Origin: Pseudotabrizicola sediminis
GTDB lineage: Bacteria; Pseudomonadota; Alphaproteobacteria; Rhodobacterales; Rhodobacteraceae
Reading direction: 5' to 3'
Length of the DNA: 64,000 bases
NCBI RefSeq assembly: GCF_004745575.1
Contig: NZ_RPEM01000001.1
Location: forward strand, 186,001-250,000
A program made the position numbers and the translations under genes. The notes under the pieces are model-generated. The model saw only the letters and a list, made by a program, of their open reading frames with translations. It was not told where the DNA came from and did no database searches. Shown piece by piece: positions 28,440-37,049 of this stretch (the stretch's first letter is position 1; every line of letters begins with the position of its first letter).

Positions 28440-29843
28440 TCAGACCATCAGCTCTGCCGGGGGTTGCGCCAGCAGCCGGGCCAGCCGGCTGATTCCATCG
28501 CGGAACCGTTCGGTAGACACGTTGCCCGCCAGCGCCACCCGCACCGCATTGGGCGCGCGACCATGGATCAGCGCATATTCATCGGCAGATCGTATCATCA
28601 CCCCCGCACTTTCTGCATGGCTGCAAAAACTGCTCGCCCGCCAGCCCGAGGGCAGGCGCAGAAAAATGAACTGCAGCCCCGGTTGCCAGCTCAGGTCAAA
28701 CGCCCCCAGCGCATTGACCGCAAACTGCAACCGCCGCTCCAGCTCTTCCTGCACCAGCCCGCGCAGGCGCACGCCTTCACCCGATTGCAACAAGTGCAGC
28801 ACAATCGCCTCGATCGGGCGCGACAGCGCGAAAAACTGGTGCTGCGCGGTCAGGCGCCCGGTCGGGCCCATGCCGGTGGGCGCCACCATATAGCCAAAGC
28901 GCAAGCCCGCCGAGATGGTCTTTGACAGGCTGCCCACATGCCAGACCCGCTCGGGCGCCAGCGCCCGCATCGATGGCAGGGTGGTGGTGGCCACCGAATA
29001 GCAGTCGTCATCAATGATCTGCAGATCATAGCGCCGCGCAATCTCAACGATTCTCTGCCGCCGTTCCAGCCCCATCCGCACCGTGGTCGGGTTCTGCGCC
29101 TCGGTCGTCAGGCACAGCACCTGCGCGCCATGGCGGCGGCAGGCGTGTTCCAGCGCCTGCGGCACAATCCCCTCACCGTCGATTTCGACGGCCACCACTT
29201 CGGCACGGCTCAGGCGGGCGGCGTGGCGGAACCCAGGGTAGGCCAGTTCCTCGGTCAGCACCACCGGCCTGTCGCCGCGCAGGCAGCACATGAACACAAG
29301 GTTGATCGCATTCTGCCCGCCATGGGCCAGTACAATGTCATCCGCCGTGACCGGACCCAACACCCGGTCGGATACCCAGCCACAGATTGCCGCGCGCAAC
29401 GGCAGTTCTGCCTGCTGGCTTGGATAGTCGATCCAGTCGGTATCATCATCGCCGCCCAGCGTCAGCAACGCCGCCGCAATCGCCGCGCCCTGCCCCACAT
29501 CTGGCAGGATCGGCGCCCGCAGATCGACCTTGCCTTGCAACCGCGCAGGTTCGCGGTCGACAAACAGCTCTTGCGTCGGCCCCAGACGCGGCGCACTGGC
29601 CGCCACAAAGGTGCCCCGGCCCACGGTCGCCGCCAGCATCCCCTCTTGCGTGGCCAGAGAATAGGCCCGCGCCACCGTGCCCGGCGTCACCTTCAGCTGC
29701 CAGGCCAGTTCCCGCACCGTAGGCAATTGTGCGCCTGTTTCCAGCTCACCCGACCGGATTGACTCGCGCAAGGCCCGGGTCAGGGCCAGATATTTGGGAC
29801 CATCCGCATCGGACAGTTTGGGAAGCCATATTGTATCAGCCAC
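28440..29843 (-). CDS. MocR-type GntR/aminotransferase transcriptional regulator
   Basis: This 467-residue regulator has an N-terminal GntR winged helix (YLALTRALRESIRSGELETGAQLPTVRELAWQL, with TPGTVARAYSLA as recognition part). A class I aminotransferase-like domain follows, with VLAHGGQNAINLVF, QIIDDDCYSV and the PLP lysine in GSLSKTISAGLRFGY. MocR proteins sense PLP or amine metabolites. I chose the GTG at 29843 because GAGGA lies just upstream and the protein then starts ADTIWLPKL, as is usual; the frame extends further without a better site. It is divergent from a DUF1127 gene across a spacer with repeated TTGTAnC-type elements. Confidence 0.88.
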   Translation of the reverse strand: MADTIWLPKLSDADGPKYLALTRALRESIRSGELETGAQLPTVRELAWQLKVTPGTVARAYSLATQEGMLAATVGRGTFVAASAPRLGPTQELFVDREPARLQGKVDLRAPILPDVGQGAAIAAALLTLGGDDDTDWIDYPSQQAELPLRAAICGWVSDRVLGPVTADDIVLAHGGQNAINLVFMCCLRGDRPVVLTEELAYPGFRHAARLSRAEVVAVEIDGEGIVPQALEHACRRHGAQVLCLTTEAQNPTTVRMGLERRQRIVEIARRYDLQIIDDDCYSVATTTLPSMRALAPERVWHVGSLSKTISAGLRFGYMVAPTGMGPTGRLTAQHQFFALSRPIEAIVLHLLQSGEGVRLRGLVQEELERRLQFAVNALGAFDLSWQPGLQFIFLRLPSGWRASSFCSHAESAGVMIRSADEYALIHGRAPNAVRVALAGNVSTERFRDGISRLARLLAQPPAELMV

Positions 29844-29918
29844 AATGTTCCTCTGGCGTCGGAGACTCAACCTTTGTACCGTTATCATATGGCGGATTGT
29901 GCCATTGTATCAATACAA
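29830..29918. promoter_or_regulatory. MocR / DUF1127 divergent spacer with repeated TTGTRYC elements
   Basis: Direct repeats TTGTATC (29831-29837), TTGTACC (29874-29880), TTGTGCC (29897-29903) and TTGTATC (29905-29911) surround the divergent starts. The last is part of an inverted repeat TTGTAT-CA-ATACAA (29905-29918). MocR regulators commonly bind direct repeats in such spacers, so these are candidate binding sites (inference). Confidence 0.4.
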
Positions 29919-29945
29919 ATTCTTAACGCTGTAAAGGAATGCGTC

Positions 29946-30158
29946 ATGTCTCCCGTCGAAACGCTGGTCTTCCGCCCCGCCTCCCTCCCCCCGCTGTCGC
30001 GGCTGGTGTTGGCCGCCGCGGTCCGCGTGGTGAAGTGGGAGAGTTTGCGGCGCACCCGAAACGATCTCAAACGGCTTGACCGGCATCTGCTGCGCGACGT
30101 GGGCATTGACCCGCTGACGGCACAGGCCGAGGCCAGCCGCCGGTTCTGGCAGGACTGA
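29946..30158 (+). CDS. DUF1127 domain protein (70 aa)
   Basis: A 70-residue basic protein whose C-terminal half, WESLRRTRNDLKRLDRHLLRDVGIDPLTAQAEASRRFW, is a clear DUF1127 domain (arginine-rich, 'LxRLdxhlLrDiGi'). Members of this family are small RNA-binding-like or stress-induced proteins in Alphaproteobacteria; some affect phosphate and carbon metabolism and RNA turnover. AAAGGAA precedes the ATG. It is divergent from the MocR regulator, a common arrangement in Rhodobacteraceae, and is followed by a textbook terminator, so it is monocistronic and likely strongly expressed. Confidence 0.85.
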   Translation: MSPVETLVFRPASLPPLSRLVLAAAVRVVKWESLRRTRNDLKRLDRHLLRDVGIDPLTAQAEASRRFWQD

Positions 30159-30191
30159 GCCTTCCGCATTGCTCCCGAGTTTTCCCCGACT

Positions 30192-30218
30192 GGGCCGGAT
30201 TTATCCGGCCCTTTTTTT
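30192..30218 (+). terminator. Strong intrinsic terminator after the DUF1127 gene
   Basis: Perfect 8-bp stem GGGCCGGA / TCCGGCCC with a TTTA loop, followed directly by seven T residues. Confidence 0.92.
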
Positions 30219-30321
30219 GCGTGACAGGTGCCTGACAAAGTGAAGAAAAATCTGACCTTCCAAAGGCAAGCCGTAGATATCAAATGACCCGCAAGCCCTG
30301 CAACACAGCGGGCACACGCAA

Positions 30322-30347
30322 AAAGGCCCGCCAGATGGCGGGCCTTT
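30322..30347 (-). terminator. Intrinsic terminator of rplM-rpsI
   Basis: Perfect 11-bp stem AAAGGCCCGCC / GGCGGGCCTTT with a 4-base loop. On the minus strand it ends in a run of T and lies 20 bases after the rpsI stop. Confidence 0.92.
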
Positions 30348-30367
30348 CCAAAACCGGTGTCGAAAGC

Positions 30368-30862
30368 TCAGCGCTTCGAGAACTGGAAGGATTTACGGGC
30401 TTTCGCCTTGCCATACTTCTTCCGTTCCACCACGCGGCTGTCGCGGGTCAGGAAGCCGGCGGCTTTCAATGCGCCGCGCAGGCCGGGTTCGTACAGCTGC
30501 AGAGCCTTGGAGATACCGTGCTTCACGGCCCCCGCCTGCCCTGACAGACCGCCGCCAACCACGGTGGCCATCACGTCGAACTGGCCTTCCACGTTTGCAA
30601 TGGTGAAGGGCTGCTTCAGGATCATCTGCAGAACCGGACGGGCGAAATAGGCCGCCATTTCCTTGCCGTTCACAGTGACCTTGCCGGTGCCGGGCTTGAC
30701 CCAGACGCGGGCAACCGCGTTCTTGCGCTTGCCGGTCGCATAGGACCGACCCAGTGCGTCACGCACAGCCACACGCGGTGCGGCCATCGGGGTGCCGGGG
30801 GCATCCGCGGTGGAACCGGACACGGCCGATTTCAGATCGTCGAGGGATTTGATGTCAGCCAT
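30368..30862 (-). CDS. rpsI: 30S ribosomal protein S9
   Basis: This 164-residue protein has the S9 core [19 protein letters not shown] and the C-terminal [17 protein letters not shown] that reaches the P site. An N-terminal extension of about 35 residues ([14 protein letters not shown], then Ala/Pro-rich) precedes the core, as in other Alphaproteobacteria. The ATG at 30862 is chosen; it lies three bases past the rplM stop, and an upstream GTG overlaps rplM. Second gene of the rplM-rpsI operon, ended by a strong terminator. Confidence 0.96.
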   Translation of the reverse strand: MADIKSLDDLKSAVSGSTADAPGTPMAAPRVAVRDALGRSYATGKRKNAVARVWVKPGTGKVTVNGKEMAAYFARPVLQMILKQPFTIANVEGQFDVMATVVGGGLSGQAGAVKHGISKALQLYEPGLRGALKAAGFLTRDSRVVERKKYGKAKARKSFQFSKR

Positions 30863-30864
30863 GA

Positions 30865-31329
30865 TCACGCGCTCCGGGTGTTCTTGGGGTTCAGCGCGCC
30901 AACGTCAAGGACGGTGGGCTGCTGAGCTTCATGCGGATGCTCGGTCCCGGCATAGACGCGCAGATTGGTCATCTGCTGGCGGCCAAGACGGTTGCGGGTG
31001 ATCATACGCTCGACGGCCTTGATCACCACACGCTCGGGGTGATTGCCTTCCAGCACCTGCCGCGCGGTGCGCTGCTTGATGCCGCCCGGGTGGCCGGTGT
31101 GCCAGTAATAGATCTTGTCGGCACGCTTGTTGCCGGTCATCTGGATCTTGTCCGCATTGATGATGATGACATTGTCACCCATATCCATGTGCGGCGTAAA
31201 CGTCGGCTTGTTCTTGCCGCGCAGAATGTTGGCGACGATCGAGGCAAGGCGGCCCAGAACGATGCCTTCGGCATCGATCAGGATCCACTTTTTCTCGATG
31301 TCCGCCGGTGTAGCGGTAAAGGTTTTCAT
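30865..31329 (-). CDS. rplM: 50S ribosomal protein L13
   Basis: This 154-residue protein is a normal-length L13: [24 protein letters not shown] at the N-terminus, [18 protein letters not shown], then [29 protein letters not shown] and a final [17 protein letters not shown]. It is first in the conserved two-gene operon with rpsI. A sigma-70-like promoter lies about 55 bases upstream of the ATG. Confidence 0.97.
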   Translation of the reverse strand: MKTFTATPADIEKKWILIDAEGIVLGRLASIVANILRGKNKPTFTPHMDMGDNVIIINADKIQMTGNKRADKIYYWHTGHPGGIKQRTARQVLEGNHPERVVIKAVERMITRNRLGRQQMTNLRVYAGTEHPHEAQQPTVLDVGALNPKNTRSA

Positions 31330-31385
31330 CGGTGGTGTCCCATGGAGGATAGGCAGGGGTTGCCCCCCGGTACGTCGGATGGCGG

Positions 31386-31414
31386 CTTATCGCGCATAGG
31401 GCGTGCAGCGTCAA
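31386..31414 (-). promoter_or_regulatory. Candidate sigma-70 promoter of rplM-rpsI
   Basis: On the minus strand TTGACG (31414-31409) and GATAAG (31391-31386) are separated by exactly 17 bases. The position gives a leader of about 50 bases before rplM. Confidence 0.5.
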
Positions 31415-31471
31415 GCGCAGAGACCAATATATAAACATGCAAATTCAGTGACTTGCAAAAGTGGTATTATG

Positions 31472-32236
31472 TTACCCCAAAGATTCCGCCGCAATCAGCC
31501 GCAGGGCGCGGGCGCGGGCCGGGGGGATGGTGCTGATGTCCACCCCCGTCAGCACATGCAGCGTGTCAAGGTCGCGGTCGATCACGGCGTGGTCGCTGAC
31601 CCAGCCCCCCATCATCAGATAGGTGCGCAGCAAGGGCGGCATCCGGGGCGCCGCGGGTTGACCGGGGGGCGCAAGGCCCGACAGGGCGATCCGCTCAGGC
31701 GCGCGCGGGCCGGGGCGCCAGCGGTGGGGGGCCGTGCGCGTGGTCAGGGAACCAAGCGCCGCCGCGTGCCGTGCCGGATCGGCCCCGGCAAAGCTGGAAC
31801 AGCCAAAGAGCAGCCCCACACCGGCGGCGTCAACCATCTGCGTCATCGCGGCCCAGGCCAGCCGCAGGATGTCCGGGTCGTGCCGGCCTGGGTCCAGGCA
31901 GAACCGCCCCATTTCAAGCATCGGGGCCGGAAACCGTTCCAGCTGTGACAGGTCATAGAATTGCGCGGCATAGGATTGCGCAATGGTGGTGCCGTCAAAC
32001 ATCTGCACCCGGTAGGTGGCGACCAAAGCGCCCGAAGCGCGATCTTGCACCAGCACATGCTGCGCGTGTTCGTCAAAGGCATCGGCATCACGATCTTCGC
32101 CCTCTGCCCTGCCCCGCGCCCCCCGGAACGCAAGGTAGCGCAGCCGCTGTGCCGCCGCGACCGCCTCTGCGCTGGTTGCAAGGCGCACCTCGTAAAGCCC
32201 ACGCGACAAAGGCTGCATGCCGTACCCCCGACCCAT
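31472..32236 (-). CDS. olsB: L-ornithine N(alpha)-acyltransferase
   Basis: This 254-residue GNAT-fold enzyme transfers a 3-hydroxyacyl group from ACP to ornithine, the first step of ornithine-lipid synthesis. The N-terminus [23 protein letters not shown] (an AA-x-x-LR-x-x-VF-like block), [13 protein letters not shown]-type block, [13 protein letters not shown] and the [14 protein letters not shown] loop are characteristic of OlsB. The ATG at 32236 is used; an earlier in-frame GTG adds ten residues. The partner olsA is not in this window. Ornithine lipids are phosphorus-free membrane lipids common in Rhodobacteraceae. Confidence 0.85.
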   Translation of the reverse strand: MGRGYGMQPLSRGLYEVRLATSAEAVAAAQRLRYLAFRGARGRAEGEDRDADAFDEHAQHVLVQDRASGALVATYRVQMFDGTTIAQSYAAQFYDLSQLERFPAPMLEMGRFCLDPGRHDPDILRLAWAAMTQMVDAAGVGLLFGCSSFAGADPARHAAALGSLTTRTAPHRWRPGPRAPERIALSGLAPPGQPAAPRMPPLLRTYLMMGGWVSDHAVIDRDLDTLHVLTGVDISTIPPARARALRLIAAESLG

Positions 32237-32347
32237 GGCGTTCCCCTTCGGCCTGACCCTTGGCACCCGGACCCGCGCCCCCTAGATATACACCAGACGC
32301 CGCAGGCTGGCACGGCGATCAGCCGCACAGAACCACAGGAGATGCGT

Positions 32348-32743
32348 ATGGACAAGGTCGTGAAATCGGAGGCCGAGTGGCAAGGGATGCTGTCGGATCT
32401 TGCCTACAAGGTCACGCGCAAACACGGGACCGAACGGGCGTTCACCCATGACAATTTTCCCAAAGAGCCGGGCACCTATCGCTGTGTCTGTTGCGATGCG
32501 CCGCTGTTCGACCAGTCCACCAAGTTCGACTCAGGCACGGGCTGGCCCAGTTTTTACGCGCCGATCAGCGCCGAACTGGTGGGCGAAACCGAAGACCGCA
32601 GCTGGTTCATGCGGCGCACCGAGGTGCATTGCAACCGCTGCGACGCGCACCTTGGCCATGTGTTTCCCGACGGGCCGGCCCCGACTGGCCTGCGCTATTG
32701 CATGAACGGCGTGGCGCTGACCTTCGAGCCCGAGGCGGACTGA
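32348..32743 (+). CDS. msrB: Peptide-methionine (R)-S-oxide reductase
   Basis: This 131-residue enzyme repairs methionine-R-sulfoxide in proteins with thioredoxin. The zinc-binding CxxC pairs are in [11 protein letters not shown] and [13 protein letters not shown], the substrate block is [11 protein letters not shown], and the catalytic Cys is in [10 protein letters not shown]. The second of two in-frame ATGs (32348) is chosen because AGGAG ends six bases upstream of it, while the first ATG abuts the Shine-Dalgarno. It is divergent from olsB and convergent with bamE. Confidence 0.94.
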   Translation: MDKVVKSEAEWQGMLSDLAYKVTRKHGTERAFTHDNFPKEPGTYRCVCCDAPLFDQSTKFDSGTGWPSFYAPISAELVGETEDRSWFMRRTEVHCNRCDAHLGHVFPDGPAPTGLRYCMNGVALTFEPEAD

Positions 32744-32770
32744 TCCGCCTGCCCGCCGGGCGCCGGATCA
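32741..32770. terminator. Shared hairpin containing both msrB and bamE stop codons
   Basis: TGATCCG (32741-32747) pairs with CGGATCA (32764-32770), with an inner GCCC/GGGC hairpin. The first TGA is the msrB stop and the final TCA is the bamE stop on the other strand. It lacks U-tracts, so termination strength is uncertain. Confidence 0.5.
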
Positions 32771-33247
32771 GTTGTCCAGCAGCTGTCCGGCGCTCAGGCG
32801 GCCAACGTTGGCAAACAGCTGGCCCAGCACGCTCTGGCCCTGAACGCTGCTTTCGGTCACGCGGCGCGACAAGGGCACGATCTGGCCGCGTTCCAACCCG
32901 AAGCGCTCGACATTCTGCAGCACACCGCTTTCACTGAAGGTCAGGGCGACGACCTGACGGTCGATTTCCTGCGGGGCCAGCGCACCACGCTGTTGCCAGC
33001 GGCTTTGCACATAGAACCAGCCGGTATCGTTCAGCAGACCCGAGGCAGATGGCCGCCCGACCTTGGGTGCTGCGGTGTCGCGGGTGTCTTTGCCCACCAC
33101 CAGCTGCGCCAGATCGACATCGGACGGCACATAGCCGTGGTTGCGGAAGATCGGCGCGCAGGCGGTCAGCGCTGCCGCAAGACAGATGACGGCAACAAAC
33201 CGAAGGGCCGCAGACCTGCGGTCGCGCTGTGCTGTCGTCCATGCCAT
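32768..33247 (-). CDS. bamE: Outer membrane assembly lipoprotein BamE (SmpA/OmlA)
   Basis: This 159-residue lipoprotein has a signal peptide (LRFVAVICLAAALTAC) with the lipobox LTAC, so Cys30 would be lipidated. The mature part contains GYVPSDVDLAQLVVGKDTRDTAAPKVGRPSASG and WFYVQSRWQQRG, the BamE/SmpA beta-alpha fold. It is a small accessory subunit of the beta-barrel assembly machine at the inner face of the outer membrane. It is divergent from yceD, the usual arrangement in Rhodobacteraceae. Confidence 0.88.
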   Translation of the reverse strand: MAWTTAQRDRRSAALRFVAVICLAAALTACAPIFRNHGYVPSDVDLAQLVVGKDTRDTAAPKVGRPSASGLLNDTGWFYVQSRWQQRGALAPQEIDRQVVALTFSESGVLQNVERFGLERGQIVPLSRRVTESSVQGQSVLGQLFANVGRLSAGQLLDN

Positions 33248-33471
33248 CCGTCGTAATCCCTACCCTGCGTTCCTGCGCGACCCGGCCCAGACTGCACCTG
33301 TGGCCTTGCCAAGCGGGGTGTCGCCGCTTAGGTGCCACAGGATCAGAAACCGTCTCCTGAGGCAAAGGCTTACAGAAGGACGCGGGCCGGTTCAAGAATG
33401 GAACGCGTCTTGCCTGCGCCCAGGTCTGCTCCGATGCCTCCGGTTCCCTGTCCCCTGAAGGTGAGTCTGCC

Positions 33472-34071
33472 ATGAAAAACCCCAGCGCCCCCGTCTCCCC
33501 GCCCGTGGCTGCGACCCCCGCCAGCCCGCCGCCGCTGAGCCAGCCGTTCCGCAGCGGTGCGCTGTCGATGCGCAAGCCGACTCGCTTTGATCTGCAACCC
33601 GATGCCGCGACCCGCACGGCGATTGCGGCAGAGCTTGGCCTGCTGTCGGTGCCCTACCTGCGCTTCAAGGGTGAGCTTCGCCCGGCCCCCAACCGTGATT
33701 TCGTGCTGGAGGCCGAGCTGACGGCGGTGCTGGATCAGCCTTGCGTCATCACCCTTGCCCCGGTCCGGGCCGAGATCACCGAAGTGGTGCGGCGGCGCTA
33801 TGTCTCGGATTGGGAGGAACCCACCGGGGATGAGGTCGAGATGCCCGAGGATGACACCGCCGAAGCGATCCCCGAGGTGATTGATGTCGGTGTTGTGGCA
33901 CTGGAATCGCTGGTGCTGGCCTTGCCGATGTATCCGCGCGCCGCCGGGGCGGAGCTGGGTGAGGTGGCCGCCACCCCGCCGGGCGCAGCACCGCTGCGCG
34001 ACGAAGACCTCAGACCCTTTGCTTCGCTGGCAGCGCTCAAGGACAAACTGGGCGGCGGGACCGACGGATGA
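33472..34071 (+). CDS. yceD: YceD/DUF177 family protein
   Basis: This 199-residue protein contains the DUF177 core: LRFKGELRPA, DFVLEAELTAVLDQPCVITLAPVRAEITEVVRRRYV, and an acidic segment (DEVEMPEDDTAEAIPEVIDVG) then LESLVLALPMYPRA. YceD homologues influence 23S rRNA accumulation and almost always precede rpmF. The N-terminus is Pro/Ala-rich for about 35 residues. The gene is followed at 182 bases by rpmF; the gap holds a triplicated 14-bp repeat. Confidence 0.85.
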   Translation: MKNPSAPVSPPVAATPASPPPLSQPFRSGALSMRKPTRFDLQPDAATRTAIAAELGLLSVPYLRFKGELRPAPNRDFVLEAELTAVLDQPCVITLAPVRAEITEVVRRRYVSDWEEPTGDEVEMPEDDTAEAIPEVIDVGVVALESLVLALPMYPRAAGAELGEVAATPPGAAPLRDEDLRPFASLAALKDKLGGGTDG

Positions 34072-34086
34072 TCAGCACTGTCCCAG

Positions 34087-34128
34087 ATGGGGCCTGCACA
34101 ATGGAGCTTGCACAATGGGGCTTGCACA
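34087..34128 (+). repeat. Three tandem 14-bp repeats between yceD and rpmF
   Basis: ATGGGGCCTGCACA, ATGGAGCTTGCACA and ATGGGGCTTGCACA follow each other without a gap, differing at two positions. The unit length is not a multiple of three, and the array lies 16 bases after the yceD stop. Confidence 0.85.
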
Positions 34129-34253
34129 GCGCCCAGATAAATGTATGTTCCGCGCCTCATTCGGGGTGTTGAAAAGCGCCCCCGGCGGCTTTGCCCGCTA
34201 GAAGAATCGTCAAGTAAAACAGGGGCATGTCCCCACTACCCAAAGGTTGCGAC

Positions 34254-34460
34254 ATGGCTGTCCCTCAGAACCGAGTCACCAAATCCAAGCGTAACATGCG
34301 TCGTGCACACGATGCACTGGTCGCTGGAAACCCCGCAGATTGCCCCAACTGTGGCGAACTGAAGCGCCCGCACCACGTCTGCGGTGCCTGTGGCCATTAT
34401 GACGCCCGCGAAGTCGTGGCGACCACCAAAGACGTCGATCTGGACGAGGACGCGGCGTAA
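34254..34460 (+). CDS. rpmF: 50S ribosomal protein L32
   Basis: This 68-residue protein starts [20 protein letters not shown], the canonical L32 N-terminus. Four cysteines in CPNCGE and CGACGHYD form the zinc-ribbon pair, so this is the zinc-binding (C+) form. It sits between yceD and plsX as in most Alphaproteobacteria, linking ribosome supply with lipid synthesis. Confidence 0.97.
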   Translation: MAVPQNRVTKSKRNMRRAHDALVAGNPADCPNCGELKRPHHVCGACGHYDAREVVATTKDVDLDEDAA

Positions 34461-34488
34461 GCCGCAAGGCAACGGCGCACCCAAGCCT

Positions 34489-35649
34489 ATGGCAAGCGGA
34501 CTGCAAACTCCGGCGACAGACAGGCTTGAGGGCGAGGCTTTGCCAAACAATTCGGCTTTGACAGTCATTTCGGTCGATGCCATGGGCGGCGACAAGGGGC
34601 CGGCGGTTGTTGTCGCCGGTCTTGGTTTGTCTGCCGCCAAGCATACTGACGTCCACTTCATCCTGCATGGCGACAGTGCAACGCTGACCCCGCTTCTGGC
34701 GGCGCAACCCGGCCTGTCAGGTCGGGTCACGCTGGTTCATGCCGACCGCATCGTCACGATGAACGACAAGCCCAGTCAGGTCATGCGCCATGGAAGCGGC
34801 ACATCGATGTGGTCGGCGATTGACTCGGTGAAATCCGGCGATGCGCAGGCGGCGGTGTCCTGTGGCAATACCGGCGCGCTGATGGCGGTGTCGATGCTGC
34901 GTCTGCGCAAGATTGCCGGTGTCAACCGCCCCGCCATCGCCTGCCTGTGGCCAAGCCGCAACCCCGGTGGCTTCAACCTGATGCTGGACGTCGGAGCCGG
35001 GATCGAGGCCGAGGCGGAAGATCTGTTGCAATTTGCCACCATGGGGGCGTCTTACGCCCGCAACGGGCTTGCCCTGTCCTGCCCGCGTGTCGGCTTGCTG
35101 AATGTCGGCACCGAAGAGCACAAGGGCCGGGCCGAGTTGAAAATCGCGCATGACCGCATGGTCGAGGCCGCCGATGCCGGTGGCTTTGAATTTGTCGGCT
35201 TTGTCGAAGGCGGTGATATTCCCGGCGACCGGGTGGATGTCATCGTGACCGACGGCTTTACCGGCAACATCGCGCTGAAGACCGGCGAAGGCATCGCCAA
35301 GCTGATCGCCGATTTCCTGCGCGAGGCGTTCGGGGCTGGCATCTTGTCAAAATTCGCCGCCCTTCTGGCGCTGAACTCATTGAAACGGCTGCAAAAACGC
35401 ATCGACCCGCGCCGGGTGAACGGCGGGGTCTTTCTGGGGCTGAACGGCACGGTGGTGAAATCGCACGGATCGGCGGATGAAACCGGCGTGGCGGCGGCGA
35501 TCGGGCTGGCCATCCAGCTGGCCCGCACCGGCTTTGTCGAGCGTTTGGCGGCGCGTGTGGCATCCACGGTCAAAAAAGTGGCCGAACAGTCTGCCGAAGA
35601 AGCCGCTGCCGGGAAAGACGAGTCCGGGAAAGATTGGGCAACATCATGA
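34489..35649 (+). CDS. plsX: Phosphate acyltransferase PlsX
   Basis: This 386-residue enzyme makes acyl-phosphate from acyl-ACP for phospholipid synthesis. The N-terminus reads ISVDAMGGDKGP, with SCGNTGALMA, RPAIACLWPSR, LLNVGTEEHKG and VIVTDGFTGNIALKTGEG as family blocks. The ATG at 34489 is 28 bases past rpmF; the first 23 residues are a non-conserved extension, and a later start near the TTG/GTG codons is possible. The stop overlaps the fabH ATG (ATGA). Confidence 0.95.
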   Translation: MASGLQTPATDRLEGEALPNNSALTVISVDAMGGDKGPAVVVAGLGLSAAKHTDVHFILHGDSATLTPLLAAQPGLSGRVTLVHADRIVTMNDKPSQVMRHGSGTSMWSAIDSVKSGDAQAAVSCGNTGALMAVSMLRLRKIAGVNRPAIACLWPSRNPGGFNLMLDVGAGIEAEAEDLLQFATMGASYARNGLALSCPRVGLLNVGTEEHKGRAELKIAHDRMVEAADAGGFEFVGFVEGGDIPGDRVDVIVTDGFTGNIALKTGEGIAKLIADFLREAFGAGILSKFAALLALNSLKRLQKRIDPRRVNGGVFLGLNGTVVKSHGSADETGVAAAIGLAIQLARTGFVERLAARVASTVKKVAEQSAEEAAAGKDESGKDWATS

Positions 35650-36617
35650 CGATACGCGCCGTAGTTGCGGGCGTGGGCCATTACCTGCCCGCCCGCGTGG
35701 TTGAAAATGCCGATCTGGAGGTACTGGTCGAAACCAGCGACGCATGGATTCGCTCGCGCTCTGGCATCGAGCGGCGGCATTTCGCGGCAGAGGGCGAGAT
35801 GACCTCGCATCTGGCCAGCCACGCGGCACGCGCCGCCCTGGCCGATGCCGGGCTGGTGCCGGATGACATCGACGCCATCATCGTGGCCACCTCGACCCCC
35901 GATCTGACCTTTCCTTCGGTCGCCACCATGGTTCAGGCCGAACTGCAGATGACCCAAGGCTTTGCCTTCGACATTCAGGCGGTCTGCGCCGGGTTTGTCT
36001 ATGCCCTGACCACGGCCAACGGCATGATCCTTTCGGGTCAGGTCAAGCGCATTCTGGTGATCGGGGCCGAGACCTTCAGCCGCCTGATGGACTGGAATGA
36101 CCGCACCACCTGCGTTCTGTTCGGCGATGGTGCGGGGGCCTTGGTGCTGGAGGCGCAGACCGGAACCGGTGCGCCGACCGACCGGGGCATTCTGGCCAGC
36201 GATCTGCATTCCGATGGCCGGTTCCGCGATCTTCTCTACGTCGATGGCGGCACCAGCACCGGCACCACCGGCCATTTGCGGATGGCGGGCAAGGAAGTGT
36301 TCCGCCATGCCGTTGAAAAGCTGGCGGAAACCGCGCATGCAAGTCTGGACAAGGCCGGTCTGACCAGTGCCGATGTCGACTGGATCGTGCCGCATCAGGC
36401 CAATATCCGCATCATCGAAGGCACCGCGAAAAAGATGCAGCTGCCGATGGCAAACGTGGTGGTGACTGTGCAGGATCACGGCAATACCTCTGCCGCATCA
36501 ATTCCGCTGGCGCTGTCGGTGGGGCGCGCACGTGGCCAGATCAAGCAAGGCGATCTGATCGTGACCGAAGCCATCGGCGGCGGTCTGGCCTGGGGGTCGG
36601 TGGTTCTCCGCTGGTAG
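35646..36617 (+). CDS. fabH: 3-oxoacyl-ACP synthase III
   Basis: This 323-residue KAS III starts fatty-acid synthesis by condensing acetyl-CoA with malonyl-ACP. The triad is Cys114 (AVCAGF), His250 (VPHQANIR) and Asn280 (HGNTSAAS). FGDGAGALVLE and the C-terminal GGGLAWGSVVLRW are also typical. Translation is coupled to plsX through an ATGA overlap. It completes the yceD-rpmF-plsX-fabH lipid/ribosome cluster and precedes ihfA by 102 bases. Confidence 0.97.
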   Translation: MTIRAVVAGVGHYLPARVVENADLEVLVETSDAWIRSRSGIERRHFAAEGEMTSHLASHAARAALADAGLVPDDIDAIIVATSTPDLTFPSVATMVQAELQMTQGFAFDIQAVCAGFVYALTTANGMILSGQVKRILVIGAETFSRLMDWNDRTTCVLFGDGAGALVLEAQTGTGAPTDRGILASDLHSDGRFRDLLYVDGGTSTGTTGHLRMAGKEVFRHAVEKLAETAHASLDKAGLTSADVDWIVPHQANIRIIEGTAKKMQLPMANVVVTVQDHGNTSAASIPLALSVGRARGQIKQGDLIVTEAIGGGLAWGSVVLRW

Positions 36618-36719
36618 GCGGGTTAACGAAGCGCTTCAAGTGTCTGATCCAACTGTCTGATATTGACTCGCAATTCGGGACGGCGCATCCTTTGCGCCAA
36701 ATGCCGGGGGGATTTGCGA

Positions 36720-37022
36720 ATGAGCGAAAAGACACTGACCCGTATGGACCTGTCGGAAGCCGTCTTCCGAGAGGTGGGTTTAAGCCGGAATGAATCGGCG
36801 CAGCTGGTGGAAGCCGTGCTCCAACATATGTCCGACTCTCTGTCGGCGGGCGAGCAGGTGAAAATCTCGTCCTTCGGCACGTTTTCGGTGCGTGACAAAT
36901 CCGCCCGCGTTGGCCGCAACCCGAAAACCGGGGATGAAGTGCCGATCAGCCCGCGCCGGGTGCTGACCTTCCGGCCGTCGCATCTGATGCGCGACCGCGT
37001 GGCAGCTGGCAAAAAGAAGTAA
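36720..37022 (+). CDS. ihfA: Integration host factor subunit alpha
   Basis: This 100-residue HU-family DNA-bending protein begins [23 protein letters not shown]. The beta-arm region contains [30 protein letters not shown], with the intercalating Pro in RNPKTG. It ends in a lysine-rich tail. It pairs with IhfB (not in this window). In the upstream spacer, TTGACT at about 36665 and two copies of TGTCTGAT (36641-36648 and 36655-36662) could be promoter elements, but the match is weak. The location after fabH and before a MerR gene is the usual rhodobacterial order. Confidence 0.94.
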   Translation: MSEKTLTRMDLSEAVFREVGLSRNESAQLVEAVLQHMSDSLSAGEQVKISSFGTFSVRDKSARVGRNPKTGDEVPISPRRVLTFRPSHLMRDRVAAGKKK

Positions 37023-37049
37023 TCCCATGACTGCAGGACCGCGCGGCGC

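Noticed and set aside
36628-36637. GAAGCGCTTC palindrome upstream of ihfA
   Set aside because: Lacks the AAAnCGnTTT extension of the LacI-type sites and sits immediately after the fabH stop; too short to support a regulator.
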